64,000 nt of DNA from Nelumbo lutea (GCA_022828595.1 JAKGHH010000004.1:81434270-81498269), one strand, 5' to 3'. Shown: positions 47,201 to 58,808, counted from the first letter of the stretch. The notes: generated by a model not told the origin, from the letters alone. Program-made: numbers and translations.

Positions 47201-50200
47201 ATAAGTATTTTATAATTTTTGTTGATGACTTTTCAAGGATGACATGGATTTATCTTATGAAAGATCGCAGTGAATTGTTCTCTATTTTTCAGAAAATTTA
47301 TGCTGAAATACGTACCCAATTTGGTATTCATATTAAAATTCTTCACTCCGGTAATGCAAAAGAGTACACCTCAACACCATTTTAGCAATACTTAGAGCAC
47401 CATGGGATAATTCATCAAACTTCTTGTTCCTACACTCCACAACAGAACTGTGTAGCTGAACGGAAAAATCGACATCTCCTTGAAACTTCTCGATCTATGA
47501 TGCTTAATATGAATGTCCCAAAGCATTTTTGGAGTGATGCTATCCTCACATCATGTTTTCTCATCAATCGGATGCCCATGTCCATCCTCGGAAGTCAATC
47601 CCCCTTCTCAGTGTTGTTTCCCACCTTGTCTCCATTTACTCTCACCCCGAGAGTCTTTGGGTGTGTCTGTTTGTTCAAAATTTGGGGCTTGGTTTAGACA
47701 AGTTAGATGCACGAGCTACTAAGTGTATGTTCCTTAGATACTCCAGGACTTAGAAAGGGTATAGGTGCTATAACCATAACTCCCATGAGTCATTTGTGTG
47801 CTCCGATGTCACCTTCTTTGAATCGGTTCCTTTTTTTTTTCGGACACTATGGTTCATTCTCCTTCCCTCGTAGTTCCACTTCCTGTCCCTGTTGAGGATC
47901 CCTTGCCGTGGTTTCCATTCCAGTTGCGGATTCCCCTCCCGTGCCAGTTACTACTGAGAGGCCACCAATCAGACAAGTGTGTACTCACAGAAGAGCATCA
48001 GCCCCTCCTCCAATTCATCCCTCGTCGATAGATCCTGTAGTTACATCTTCTCCCTCGAACCTTGATCTTCCTATTGCCCTGCGGAAAGGTAAACGCACTT
48101 GTAGTTCTCATCCTATTTCATACTATGTTTCAGCTGCTCACTTTTCTGCTTCCCATCGCAACTTTATATCATTGCTATCATCTGTTTCCATTCCCAAGAC
48201 TGTCTAAGAAGCCCTTACCTCCCCAGGGTGGTGGCAAGCAATGGAGGAGGAACTATCTGCTCTACAACACAACCACATGTGGGAACTCACTGCTCTTCCT
48301 CATGGTAAGCATGTTGTTGGGTGTAAGTGGGTCTACACACTGAAATATCTTCCAGATGGCAGTGTGGAACAACGGAAGGCCATGTTAGTGGCCAAGAGAT
48401 ATTCTCAGTTGTATGGTGTGGACTATATGGAGACATTTTCTCCTGTGGCTAAAATTGGTTCAGTTCGGGTGTTGATTTCATTAGTTGCTATGTATGATTG
48501 GCCTCTTTTGCAACTTGACATAAAAAATGCCTTCCTACATGGTGATCTCATTGAGGAGGTGTATATGGAGCAACCATCAGGGTTTGTTGCTCAGGAGGAG
48601 GATGGTAAGGTTTGTAGACTCAAAAAGGCAATTTATGGACTGAAATGATCTCCACGCGCATGGTTTGGCAAGTTCAGTGAAGTAGTGAAAAACTTTGGGA
48701 TGAAACAGTGTTAGGTAGACCATTTTGTGTTCAACCATGACTTAAAAGATGGGAAAATCTTGCTAGTGGTGTATGTGGATGATATTGTCATAACTGGGAG
48801 TGACAGTAATGGGATTGACAGGTTGAAGAAATTCCTATAGGACCACTTCAATACGAAAGATTTGGGTAAGCTGAAGTACTTCCTGGGAATAGAAGTGGCA
48901 AGGTCAAGACATGGAATTAACTTATGTCAAAGAAAATATGTTCTTGACCTACTTGAAGAAACATGACTGTTAGGTGCTAAACCAGTCGAGACTCCTATGG
49001 AACTGAATGTCAAGTTGAGCATTGATGTAGGTGAAGACTTTGATGTTCTTGGAAGATACAGGAGGTTGGTGGGAAAGTTGAATTATCTGACTATTACCTG
49101 GCTGGATATATCATTTGCTGTGAGTATGGTGATCGGTTTATGCAACATCCTCGGATTCCTCATTGGGAAGCAGTTCTAAGAATTGTTAGGTACCTAAAGG
49201 GTGCTCCAGGTCGTGGTTTGCTATACAAAAGTGGAGGGACTCTTGAGATAGTGGGGTATACAAATGTTGATTGGGCTGATTCTATATCAGATAAGAGATC
49301 AACTACGGGGTATTGTACCTTCCTTGGTGGCAATCTTGTAACTTGGAAGAGTAAGAAACAAACAATGGTGGCAAGGAGTAGTGCAGAAGCCGAGTACAGG
49401 GCTATGGCTCATACCACATGTGAACTAGTATGGTTGAAGAACTTGCTACAAGAGATGGGGTTCTCAGTTGACAAACCCATGAGACTATACTGTGATAATC
49501 AAGCAGCTATTCACCTCTCTTCCAATCCAGTCTTCCATGAGAGAACCAAGCATATTGAGGTCGACTGTCACCTTGTAAGAGAGAAAGTGATCAGTGGAGT
49601 GATAACCACATCTCATGTGAGCTCGGGGAATCAGTGAGCAGATCTCTTTACAAAGGGATTGTCTCAGGGTAGAGTAGATTATATTTGTGACAAGCTGTGA
49701 CTATATGACATATACTCTCCAGCTTGAGGGGGAGTGTTAGAGTTCACAGAACAGGGGTATTTTGGTCATTTGGATTTATCTATTTGAGAGCGAAAGGTCT
49801 GTTTTATTCAAGTTTAAGTTGTGTGTCCCATCACTTATGAGGGACGATATTGTCTTTCTTGTAACTATGTTTATGTGAGATAAATACAAGTGGGTCGACT
49901 AGAGAGGACTGTTTTTTTCCTCTACTGGCCAAACCCATATTCTTCTTCTTCTTCTTCTTCTTCTTCTTTCTCTTCTTCTTCTCTACTTTAACCTAGAACT
50001 GAATAGGGTTTTCACAATTTCAAAGAGTAAGCACCCACCCATGTACATTAAAGCATTATACAATGGGATATACAATTGTATGATATACATCAGGAATTAC
50101 AATTTATAAGCATGTTCTATATGTGTTGCTTTGTATGGTATTTGTGTAAAAGCTTTGTGAACTGACAGCCAAGGATTAAAAGAGTATCCACTGCCTTTTT

Positions 50201-53200
50201 CTTTATAATTGCCTAATTGCCTCTCTGCATGTTTTATTTTAAAAAATACAAGTATTCCTGACCATCCAAACATTCTACAAAATTACCAATGGGGTGCTTT
50301 CCTATATAATCTTTTCTTTTCTGTCAAATCATAAGCCTTTAATTAATTTTTCCCACTTCAGACCATGTTTTCTTTGGTCTTTCCCTTGCTCTTCCAGAGA
50401 CTTCACCAATTCACTCCTCACCGTGTGTAGTCATTGGTCATCTTTACACATGACTAAATCATCTCAGCTGACTTTTTTTTTTTTTTAATATCAATATTAG
50501 ATGACTTTCCCTCATATTGTCACTAATTGAAGCTACTTCTGTTACATGGTTTTCTGATTCTGTCCTTTCTAGTCTTGCCACTGATCCATCTTAGCTATAC
50601 TAATTTTTTTGAACATGCTATTTTTGATTGCCCAGAGCATCCTATTTCAGTAAGGATCCATACGAATAAGTAATGAATGGTATACTACACAGACAATGAT
50701 TTTGTATGTCATAGAGCAAAAATAAAATACAATATGGTATACAACATGCGATAAGGTGCTTACCTTGTTCTTTTCCTTGCCTAAAAAGGTGCTGAACATA
50801 TATGCAAAAAAAGGTGTAATATAAAGGTGCTACTTACAAAATGCCTTTTCATGTAGGTGTTGCTTAGGTGCCTGCCTAAGCATTGCCTTGATAACTATGC
50901 TTCTGTCTTTCTTTCATTTTATAAAGAAGGATGAAAATTATAATACACACAATGATCCTGCCAATATACCTTATATTGTTTCTTCCACAGGCATTTTTTT
51001 GGGTGAAATTTCTTTCTGAGAATGTTTATTAGTTGGTACATAGGAAAATAAAAGTAAAGAAAGAAAAGAGCAGATTAAATTGATTAGCTTAGAATTTCCA
51101 AGTTGCTAAATGTTGGTGAATCTTCAAGATTCTAAGTGGCAGTTAATATCAGTATTGAGTTATGTTCATTTCTTTTTTTAATGTTTACTACTAATAATTA
51201 TTCTTTTATTATCTCTTCATGGTTGAACTGATTGGTTCTTAAACTCAGGTGCTAAACAGTTTTTTAAACGATTGAATATGGTTTCGCTTGACATTGGAGA
51301 TTATCTTGGTAATTTCTTTAGCATCCACTTCCTATTTCCTATCTCATGCCGTCTTTTGTTTGCAATTCCCATAGATCTTGTATTCTTACCTGTGTACCAC
51401 CTTTCTATCTACAGCAATTGGAGCAATCTTTTCTGCAACAGATTCTGTTTGCACCTTGCAGGTATGGGGAGTGTTTGAAATTGTAATATTGTTTATGAAT
51501 ATATAGCAATTTGCGGTTAAAGTTATTTCACCTGATGGTGTGTAGGTGCTTAATCAAGATGAAACGCCCTTACTTTATAGTCTGGTTTTTGGGGAAGGTG
51601 TTGTTAATGATGCTACATCAGTTGTGCTATTTAATGCAATCCAAAGCTTTGATCTTTCTCACATCAATTCCTCCATAGCCTTGCAATTTATTGGCAACTT
51701 CTTTTATTTATTTGTATCAAGTACCATGTTAGGAGTGCTTGTAAGTCTCTCTCTCTCTCTCTCTCTGTTGTGTGTGGGTGTTCATGTCATGGGGTTATTT
51801 TAATGCTTTGCTTTTTCTCTTTTGCAGACTGGTCTGCTCAGTGCATACATTATCAAAAAGTTATATTTTGGAAGGTTTGTTAGTGGGAGGACATTAATAC
51901 TTGCCTTTACTAATTTCTGCAGTTAGGGGTGAGCATTTGGTTGATTCGGTTAAAAACCGAATTGAAACCAAATTATAGGAAAACTGAAATAAATCGAAAT
52001 TTTTGGTTTGGTTATTTCGCTTAAAACCAAATTTCAGTAATATATATTATAACATATAATATATTATATAATACATATAATATAATATAATTATATTATA
52101 TACGTTAAATATTATATAAAGAAATTTGGTTAATTTGGTTATTTTGGTTAACTGAATATCTAATTTTGAAAACTGAAACTGAAAATTTCGGTTTTAACTG
52201 AATAATGCTCATCCCTATCTGCGGTAGGCATCTGCACATGCAGGGTGGAGGCTTCTGCTTTTCCCATGAAAATTAATGTTATTAATCATGTAGAAGATCA
52301 ATATGTTTATTGTTCAAAAATGATGAAATGGGGAAAATTTTGACAGAGCCTGTTTCATTTTTTTTCCCCAAAACATTCTAATAGCTAACTATTACAAATT
52401 CCAGGCACTCCACTGATCGTGAAGTCGCACTTATGATACTCATGGCTTACCTTTCTTACATGCTGGCTGAAGTAAGAACCTCTCCTTCTGGCCTACCTTT
52501 CTGTAGGCCTCATGTTCAGACTCTCTATTTAGATTCCAAATACAGTATGTCTAACTGCAATTTTGGCTGCTTCCATGTGGATTGCAGCTATTCTATTTAA
52601 GTGGCATTCTCACTGTGTTTTTTTGCGGTATTGTGATGTCCCACTACACATGGCATAATGTCACTGAGAGTTCAAGAGTCACTACTAAGTATGTCAAATT
52701 TCCAGAGGAATTATTTCAAAAGATTGAAGCTTTTATTGTGTATTATCATTTTTCTTGAATATAGGCAAATGCTTTTCCTTTACTAATTTTTTTTTGCATG
52801 TGCTAATATTTTTTTTGTAGGCATGCTTTTGCGACATTGTCATTTATTGCTGAAATATTCATCTTCCTATATGTTGGTATGGATGCTTTGGATATTGAGA
52901 AGTGGAGATTTGTAAGTGATAGGTATGGTCTGTATATCTCTGAAACATCAACCATGGATGATTAGCATTCATGCTATCATGTCTGGTAGTGGCAAACTAA
53001 TTATTTTTCTGAATTGAAGCAAAAAAAAGAAAAAGGTTGTGTATATGGGCTGCTTAATTACCGTTATTTATTTTTGTATATTATTTCTTAGGTTGCATGG
53101 TAGAACTGCCTGCTTTAAACAGTATTGTTTTTCTTATACATTGATCTTGTTTCTACTGTTGCGCAGTCCTGGAACTTCAATTGCAGTGAGTTCAGTATTG

Positions 53201-56200
53201 GTGAGCTTGATTCTGGTTGGAAGAGCTGCTTTTGTTTTCCCCCTATCTTTTCTAACCAACTTAACCAAGAAGTCTCCAAATGACAAAATTGGCATAAAGC
53301 AGCAAGTAAGTAATTTGGATTTTTTGGGGTCTTATGTTCCTTCTCTACCAACTGACATATTCAATGAAAATTTTGTGCTGCAGGTCACAATATGGTGGGC
53401 TGGCCTTATGCGAGGTGCAGTTTCTATTGCACTTGCTTATAATCAGGTATTGCAACAATTTTATTTTATTTTATTGGTATACAGAAAATCTTTCAAGGGT
53501 CTGGGATTCCTTAGCCCTCTTAAGGTAACAAGGTTGTAAAAAAAAAAACTGGACAACCCAACCACATTATACCAAGTAGTAATAGGAGAACACAACAAAT
53601 AGCTTTAGTGGTTCACCTATTTCAATATTTCTTTTGGGGTGGGGGACCAGAAGGTGAAGCTGAAGGTGGAACATTGATGTAGGATAAGTTATGAGTCCTA
53701 TAAATTTCAGATGTTCTGGTGGGCTTTGGGTGACCAAGGATGAAGAATAGGTATGGAGAAGCGTCTACTTCTGTCCACAAAAAAATGAGTAATATATCAG
53801 AAAGAGGGAAACTCTTGCTATTGGAGTAAACAGCAAATAGATAGATCACTTGGAAGAAGAAATTGGTGATATAAGGAGGGGGGGGGGGGGACAGAAAAAA
53901 AAAAAAAATCCTGGCAACAATCATAGTTCACCAAACCAAACTTTATTTCATCAAATCAACTCTTTTTTCAATTACAACGACTTTACATAGGCATCATAAG
54001 AACTCGGATGTCTTACAGACTCCAATTTGGACTATGAAAATGGCCCAAAACAACTTCTAACTGTTTTAGAACTAGGATAAACCCATAGGTAACCTAGAGG
54101 GACACTCAAATAAGGACTTGAACCCCTAAACAACTCCAATAACACCTTACTAATCCTACTAAAATTAACTTAATGTAAAAAACCAGAAATTACTAAAAAT
54201 AGCAAATCACGATTTTATCAAAAATAATAATTATGAGTATTACTGTGAATAAGCCAGAAAGTTACCATAAATAGTAATTTTGGTTTAATAATATCAGTAA
54301 ATTTTTAGAAGATTTAAATTTCTATTCATAGGATACCTTTAACTAGAAAATAAATTTAAAAAAATCAAAAGTGCCATATCCTTATCAAACAATTCTGAAA
54401 TTGATTTAGGAATTGGGAAACTGTTTTATTTCTCCATAGATTCTAAGTTTCTTTCCATGCCTCTGAATTTGCATCAAGAATCCTATTAAAGACTAAACCA
54501 TCGATAAATGATCAGCATAAAGAAAAATTATTCCTAGATACGTCTAACTCCGAGATCATTTTTTACAAGTAATGAAGTTTTAATAATAGAAACCAATATG
54601 TGCAAGCAATACAAGAATCCCTTGGAGAGGTGCAAGATGCAACCTCTCCCACCATAATAAGAAGGAAGTACAAATTACATTGAGCTCAATGCAGTTGACT
54701 CCTATTCACTCCTTGCTTAGCTATCAGCCATTGCACTAGATGACCTCCATTGTATCCTCAAAGTCATATTTCTTGCTAGCCATTTGAATTTCTTAATTTC
54801 ATTCTTGTAACACCAAATTACAGACTCTGGTTCCTTCAACCGCCCCACCACCAACTTTGAGTTTTCCAGAGTCAGCTCCTTTGCAATCTGCGCTCCTTGT
54901 ATTGTAGTAAGCAATTCATCCCTACGAAAGTTCCCTACTCCCACAGGACCCAAAAACAAAGCAATTACATTTCCTTTCTTTTTCTCTTAGAACCCCTTCA
55001 ACTCAAGAGGGACCTGGGTTGCTTTGTGCAGTCCCAACAAAATTCAATTTCATGAATCCTTCAGGAGGCATCCACACCAAGTTTTGAGATTACTGAAGCT
55101 TATATTATAAGGGTGTTAATGCTCTCAAGGGATGTATCCTAACATGGCTCTGTTTGTTGTAGCCTTGAGAAAATTTTATAGGTGTGAATGTTTCTGTTTC
55201 TTGCTTTTAGAGTGTGTACCTCATACTTGAATAGTTGAATATGTGATGCATGCACATACTTATGTTATTTTTGATCCCTGTGTAGTTCACAAGATCAGGT
55301 CATACTCAGCTGCATGGGAATGCAATCATGATCACAAGCACCATTACCATTGTTCTTTTCAGCACAGTGGTAAGATACCTCATGTCTTTATATCTATATT
55401 TTATATGGAGTAGATTTTGGATGCTTTTTCTTGAGCAATATTTTATGTGTGGCCTTTGATATTTTATTCAAAAAGGCACTGGTTTTAGTTTACATGTCTT
55501 TTCAAGATATATAATTTCTTATGTAGCAGTGGTAGAAGCAATCCAGGATGGTTAGTTAACTCATTTTGCTAACTACTTTATTTAGGTAGTGATTTGGGCA
55601 CATCCTATGTCTATGGAGGGTGCCCCTAATAATTTGAGAAGAAATGCAAGTTTTAAAATACAAAAATACCTCTTTGTGATGATTTTTATCATTAGAAACA
55701 GAAGTTTCTCTGTCTTTTCAATAGGGATATGCCCGGTTTCTCAAAATTGAGATGTGCTCAAATCACTCCCCTTTTTAGCGGTACAAAATAATTACTTCGA
55801 GAAAACTCAAAAAATTATAGCAAGAGAGCATAGTCATTGATTTTATATGGCACTTCATTGGATTCGCTTTATTATAGCCAATAATAAAATTTCCTATGAC
55901 ACTTCATTTAAGATGCAATTTTGGTGATTCTTCAAGCTATATACATTCAGTTCATCTCATTGGATTCACTTAAAACTATATTTTTTATGTTGGTGTTTCT
56001 TCTTGCTGTGTAATAACAAATTTTATTCTTATCCATTAAAACAAACTTGTTCTTTCCTCTCAGGTATTTGGTTTGATGACAAAACCTCTTGTAAGGATTT
56101 TGTTGCCTTCACCGAAACACTTGAGCAGCATTGTGTCATCGGAGCCATCAAGTCCGAAATCCTTCTTTGCACCACTCCTTGAGAATGGACAGGGTTCAGA

Positions 56201-56390
56201 AGTTGACATGGCTTGCACTAGTATCCCCCGCCCAAGCAGCCTGCGCATGCTCTTAACAGCTCCTACTCACACTGTTCACTATTACTGGCGTAAATTCGAT
56301 GATGCATTCATGCGTCCTGTATTTGGCGGTCGGGGTTTTGTACCCTTTGTGCCAGGTTCACCAACTGAACGAAGTGTACATCCATGGTAA
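38222..56390 (+). CDS. NHX1/NHX2-like: Vacuolar (class I) Na+,K+/H+ antiporter, NHX type, 14 coding exons
   Basis: Exons: 38222-38389, 38479-38597, 41102-41199, 51249-51308, 51415-51461, 51546-51740, 51828-51874, 52405-52471, 52588-52688, 52821-52922, 53167-53305, 53384-53446, 55286-55369, 56064-56390. All 13 introns are GT...AG and phases agree, giving 538 residues with no stop, the length I recall for Arabidopsis NHX1. The protein exchanges cytosolic Na+ or K+ for lumenal H+ at the tonoplast. Visible marks: STSDHASVV near the N-terminus, amiloride-site LFFIYLLPP (82-90), ATDS with Asp158, VVNDATS with Asn185-Asp186, [20 protein letters not shown], and the conserved C-terminal [19 protein letters not shown] 38222 is the first in-frame ATG. 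Introns 2, 3, 7 and 12 carry transposons; the coding sequence looks functional. Confidence 0.95.
38870..39150. repeat. Minisatellite of GCCTAGCTGAA units
   Basis: About seven imperfect units of 36-45 bp each carry a form of GGTGGCTC(T/G)GA, GCCTAGCTGAA and a GGT/CCTAGCTGG word. The array lies at the left part of the solo LTR. Confidence 0.75.
39698..39800. repeat. Short tandem repeat GGTCGCCAGGTCGGCGGC
   Basis: Three copies of about 30 bp with GGTCGGCGGCGGAGGCAGG-type sequence, then decaying GGTC.CCAGGTCG words. Part of the solo LTR. Confidence 0.75.
39923..41101. other. Rest of NHX intron 2
   Basis: No gene. It contains an AT-rich stretch and ends in a long T-run (41025-41040) before the acceptor AATCAG at 41101. 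Confidence 0.5.
41370..41715 (-). repeat. 3' LTR of copia 4 (346 bp)
   Basis: On + it reads AGATGTGATTC...CTCTCTACA. The minus strand therefore starts TGTAGAGAG and ends ...ACATCT, i.e. TG...CT. It has an 18-base insertion relative to its partner. Confidence 0.9.
41716..43386 (-). pseudogene. copia 4 RT and RNase H
   Basis: Read leftwards: [13 protein letters not shown] linker (near 43390), RT with [36 protein letters not shown] and VYVDDIVV (about 42680), [11 protein letters not shown], then after breaks near 42517-42180 the RNase H end with [14 protein letters not shown] and IEIDRHFI. The polymerase active site is intact, but stops and shifts separate the parts. The last residues end next to the purine tract at 41716. 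Confidence 0.88.
43662..44123 (-). pseudogene. copia 4 integrase, C-terminal remnant
   Basis: [20 protein letters not shown] holds the third catalytic residue of the DDE triad. [10 protein letters not shown] and [12 protein letters not shown] follow leftwards. Everything upstream of it (first two catalytic Asp, protease, gag) is deleted, and the leader joins directly near 44125. Confidence 0.82.
44211..44225 (-). promoter_or_regulatory. primer-binding site of copia 4
   Basis: + strand CCTGCGCTGATACCA, the reverse complement of TGGTATCAGCGCAGG, directly inside the 5' LTR. Confidence 0.8.
44226..44553 (-). repeat. 5' LTR of copia 4 (328 bp)
   Basis: Partner of 41370-41715; the first 60 bp and last 60 bp are almost identical. 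Confidence 0.9.
44660..44912 (+). repeat. 5' LTR of copia 5 (253 bp)
   Basis: TGTTAGAGTTCACAG...GGTTTTCACA. It is followed at once by the primer site TGGTATTAGAGC (44913-44924; one change from the canonical TGGTATCAGAGC). Confidence 0.93.
45513..46430 (+). pseudogene. copia 5 gag
   Basis: A good frame from an ATG at 45519 to a stop at 46095-46097 holds [37 protein letters not shown] and [11 protein letters not shown]. The frame continues beyond the stop with LEEVFACLW, a Gly-rich segment (46200-46270), and after a shift the zinc knuckle [14 protein letters not shown] (about 46356-46400). Confidence 0.88.
46600..47760 (+). pseudogene. copia 5 protease and integrase
   Basis: Protease [13 protein letters not shown] at about 46640 keeps its active site. 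The integrase zinc module is decayed. The core reads HYDVWGPIK (first Asp), [10 protein letters not shown] (second Asp changed to Gly in HSGN), and [10 protein letters not shown] (Glu). A stop at 47383-47385 lies within it. RVFGCVC and the FL.YSRT end follow in shifted frames. Confidence 0.85.
48030..49712 (+). pseudogene. copia 5 RT and RNase H
   Basis: [19 protein letters not shown] linker, then [29 protein letters not shown] and KKAIYGLK followed by a TGA (48646-48648). VYVDDIVIT is near 48771. Further stops come at about 48712, 48838 and 48964. RNase H ([39 protein letters not shown]) runs to about 49637, with its end past another stop near 49712. Confidence 0.9.
49735..50016 (+). repeat. 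3' LTR of copia 5 (282 bp)
   Basis: Begins TGTTAGAGTTCACAG after the purine tract, ends GGTTTTCACA. The TTC run is longer than in the 5' copy. Confidence 0.93.
50022..51248. other. Rest of NHX intron 3
   Basis: No gene; ordinary AT-rich intron ending AACTCAG at 51248. Confidence 0.5.
51924..52217. mobile_element. hAT-like MITE in NHX intron 7, ACCGAA vocabulary
   Basis: Flanks TCTGCAGT (51916-51923) and TCTGCGGT (52218-52225) agree in 7 of 8 bases. Ends TAGGGGTGAGCAT and ATGCTCATCCCTA are perfect inverted repeats. Arms repeat GGTTAAAAACCGAA and AACTGAAACTGAAA words around an AT core. Confidence 0.82.
53447..54700. other. Left part of NHX intron 12
   Basis: No gene recognised. It includes a G-run next to an A-run (53878-53908). 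Open frames here carry no known motif. Confidence 0.4.
54717..55080 (-). pseudogene. RNase H-like (RVT_3-type) fragment inside NHX intron 12
   Basis: On the minus strand: [11 protein letters not shown] followed by Val where the catalytic Asp of the NFDGA motif is expected, SNPGPS, a stop, then [38 protein letters not shown] and SSSAMADS. This order matches the plant non-LTR RNase H-like domain. It is dead (lost Asp, stop, shift). Confidence 0.7.
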
Positions 56391-57257
56391 TGCAAGGAAT
56401 ATCAAGAGAAATATGTAAGAAATTTATCTATGGATTCTTGAGGGTGATAAGCTTCTACTGTGGAGGCTGTGTAAGTGTAGCTTAAGACTATTTATGAGCT
56501 TTTAATTTTGTTTAAGGAAAAAGAAGAATTATTTTTTTATTTATTTTTTCTTTGGGTCTGGGGTGGGGTTGTGTTCTATATGGGGCTGCTAGGAACTTTA
56601 TCCTGGCACTGAAAAAGCAAGACGGTTTTTTGTAGCATCATGGACCCAAGTGTGTATAAGGATGTCATCTATTACATTATTATTACATTTCATTTCATCC
56701 AGACTTTTCTGTAATATTCAATTTTGTAAGATGAGTTTTTAGTGTATGAAATCATTTCTTCTCTTGGGTTCTTTGTGTTTTCTATTGGTTTGGTGATGTA
56801 TTGGTGTCTTCCATTTCTTCTTATCTAATGAATTTTGGTTTTATCAGCAGCCTGTTCTTTCCTCATAGGACCATGGAGGCATGGTTCAAAGTATCGAGAT
56901 TCTTGATATAGACAAAAAAATGTGTATCGAGAGTTTTGGTTGATCGAAACTCTTTTTTGTATATATAATTTTTTACTGATAATTTGTCAAAGTAGATGTC
57001 ATGCCATCGGTTGAAAACAGTAAACTATCGATTTTTAACATAGTGGGTTCAAAAAATTGATAACTGATGCTATCTCGATAAACGTTTTAAAAACCTATCC
57101 AAAACCTGAATCCTTTTGGTAACCTAGCCAAAACCTTTCAATATCGTGCCTTTCCGGCAGCATATAAAACCGTTTTCTAGGTTAACAGTTCGATTGCACG
57201 GATCAATGGGTCATTGACCAATTTGGGCTTTATGAAAATAGCGATTCACCACCTGGT
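56391..57257 (+). other. NHX 3' UTR and downstream flank
   Basis: The first 300-400 bp after the stop are T-rich and plausibly the 3' UTR; AATATTCAATTTTG near 56713 is a possible near-upstream element for polyadenylation. Beyond about 56870 nothing is recognised, apart from ATTGAT/ATCGA words. Confidence 0.45.
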
Positions 57258-57266
57258 ACCTTGACC

Positions 57267-57552
57267 AAGGTTTTTAAAATCAAACCGGACAACGAACCAT
57301 TCAGGGATCCGGTTCTCGGGTTGAATGGTTTGATTGTTTGAACCAAATGAATGACCCATTTTGACAAAAAAAAGGCCAAAAATTATTGGATAGTTCAAAT
57401 GGTTCGAACGGTTTGGCCGCCTAGGTCAGCGGTTTGCTGATCAAATCAACAGTTTTTTGCCAAAAAAATGGTTTTAAGGTAAAATGGAACTGGTGACCGG
57501 TTCCTGGTTTTTCAGTCTGACCATCCAGTCCGGTTCGATTTTAAAAACCATG
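57267..57552. mobile_element. AAGGTTTTTAAAATC MITE with 9-bp target duplication
   Basis: ACCTTGACC (57258-57266) and ACCCTGACC (57553-57561) agree in 8 of 9. The inverted ends AGGTTTTTAAAATCAAACC and reversed TGGTTTTTAAAATCGAACC pair over about 25 bp. Interior words (ACCGGTTCC, GGTTCGAACGGTTTGG) match the 17.1, 20.6, 22.2 and 29.1 kb members. Confidence 0.75.
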
Positions 57553-57696
57553 ACCCTGACCATTTCCGAGTTGAACAGTCTAACCGTTCATTTGATGACT
57601 AACTAAAAACTACAAACTCTACATATTTAATGTGTAGGTGGGTTCAAAAAAATGCCAGGAATTAGTGTCACGGTTGACAATGCCAGGAATTATGGG

Positions 57697-57822
57697 CCCA
57701 TTTGGTTGGATGAATTGGAATCTTATTCCCATTCTTGGTGGAATGACATTAGGAAATGACTATTCTTTCTCGGAAGTCTTATTTAAGTTGATTCCAGTTC
57801 TCATTCTGATTCCTGTTTGAAC
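57697..57822. mobile_element. Decayed GGGCCCATTTGGTT MITE
   Basis: GGGCCCATTTGGTTGGATG and the inner GGAATCTTATTCCCATTC and TCTGATTCCTGTTT words resemble the 16175-16446 element. The right end is unclear. Confidence 0.4.
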
Positions 57823-58808
57823 TGGGCTACGGGAATCAAGGATTAAAGTTCCGTCGCATATCGTATCGGAGCCTTTCCAATACGCCCCTACAGGAGGTGT
57901 TTCGGGTTGGCGAGTGGTTCAGGGGTAGATCGGCCACGAGAGATTTTTCAAAGTAATTTATGTGATAAGCCCTGATATCTCCATGCCAAGAATGTGCAAA
58001 GCCAAGTACAAATAATGTCATGTCACTATGTCAGCCTGATTTTTAATAAATCATAATCGTTTGGAAAAGAAAAGAAAATTGAAGCTCCCCTAAACCTATG
58101 CTTAGTTTGGAAGAAAAAGCAATTTTGAGGAGTCATTTCCTCCCACCAGACATCCACTACCAGAAAAAAACAATTTTGTACTGAAAATGTAACCCTTCAC
58201 GTCCGGACACCAGACGCCTATTATGGAAGTTTTTAATCTATTTATTTTCCTTTTTCTCTCTCTATTTAATTTTCTTCAGTGGGCAGTTCGTTCATCTCTC
58301 ACTTCCTCTTCTCTTCCACGTGCAATTGCAAGAACTGACCAAACTTTGGAATCAAAAGAATTTCTAGAAACATCTGAAAATTCTCAAAAAAGAACTATAA
58401 ACCAGTATCAGTAATATCTTATTAGTTTTTCTTTACATTTTTTTATAAATAACAAAAGATTTCATTAATTAGAAATAAGAATATAAAAGGTGGAAATGAC
58501 CCCTCTTATCTCCCCCAAATAAGAAAAAACATTGCAGAAAAATTACAGTTGAGACCAAAACAAAACACCCCTATTTACCCATTGTTTTGCTAACCTATCA
58601 GCAAAGGAGTACTTTAACATCCATGTCTTTTGTCAGCCACTTGATTTTTTTTTCCTATTTTTTTCTTTGAAACATTCTCTTTAAAAATTTCGCTTTCCTA
58701 CCTCCTATATATGATCTGGTTGCACTGGCTGAACTCTTGGTGAAGAAAATAAGCAGCTCTACAAAAGTGGCTTCATAGTACAATGAAATGAAAAGATGCC
58801 CATTTGCA
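57823..58808. other. No gene recognised
   Basis: Unassigned sequence. A short frame at 58223-58414 has no known motif. Confidence 0.35.

Larger units (their letters stand above)
44660..50016 (+). mobile_element. Copia 5: full-length but decayed copia in NHX intron 3, sense to gene
   Basis: LTRs at 44660-44912 and 49735-50016, exact target duplication ATTTC (44655-44659 and 50017-50021). The order is primer site TGGTATTAGAGC, leader, gag, protease, integrase, RT, RNase H, purine tract GAGGGGGAG. All proteins carry stops or shifts. By eye about 11 substitutions separate the LTRs over about 250 aligned bp, plus an expanded TTC run in the 3' copy. Confidence 0.95.

Noticed and set aside
53622..53924. 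100-residue minus-strand frame with Pro run
   Set aside because: It depends on a G-run/A-run microsatellite in NHX intron 12 and has no recognisable domain.
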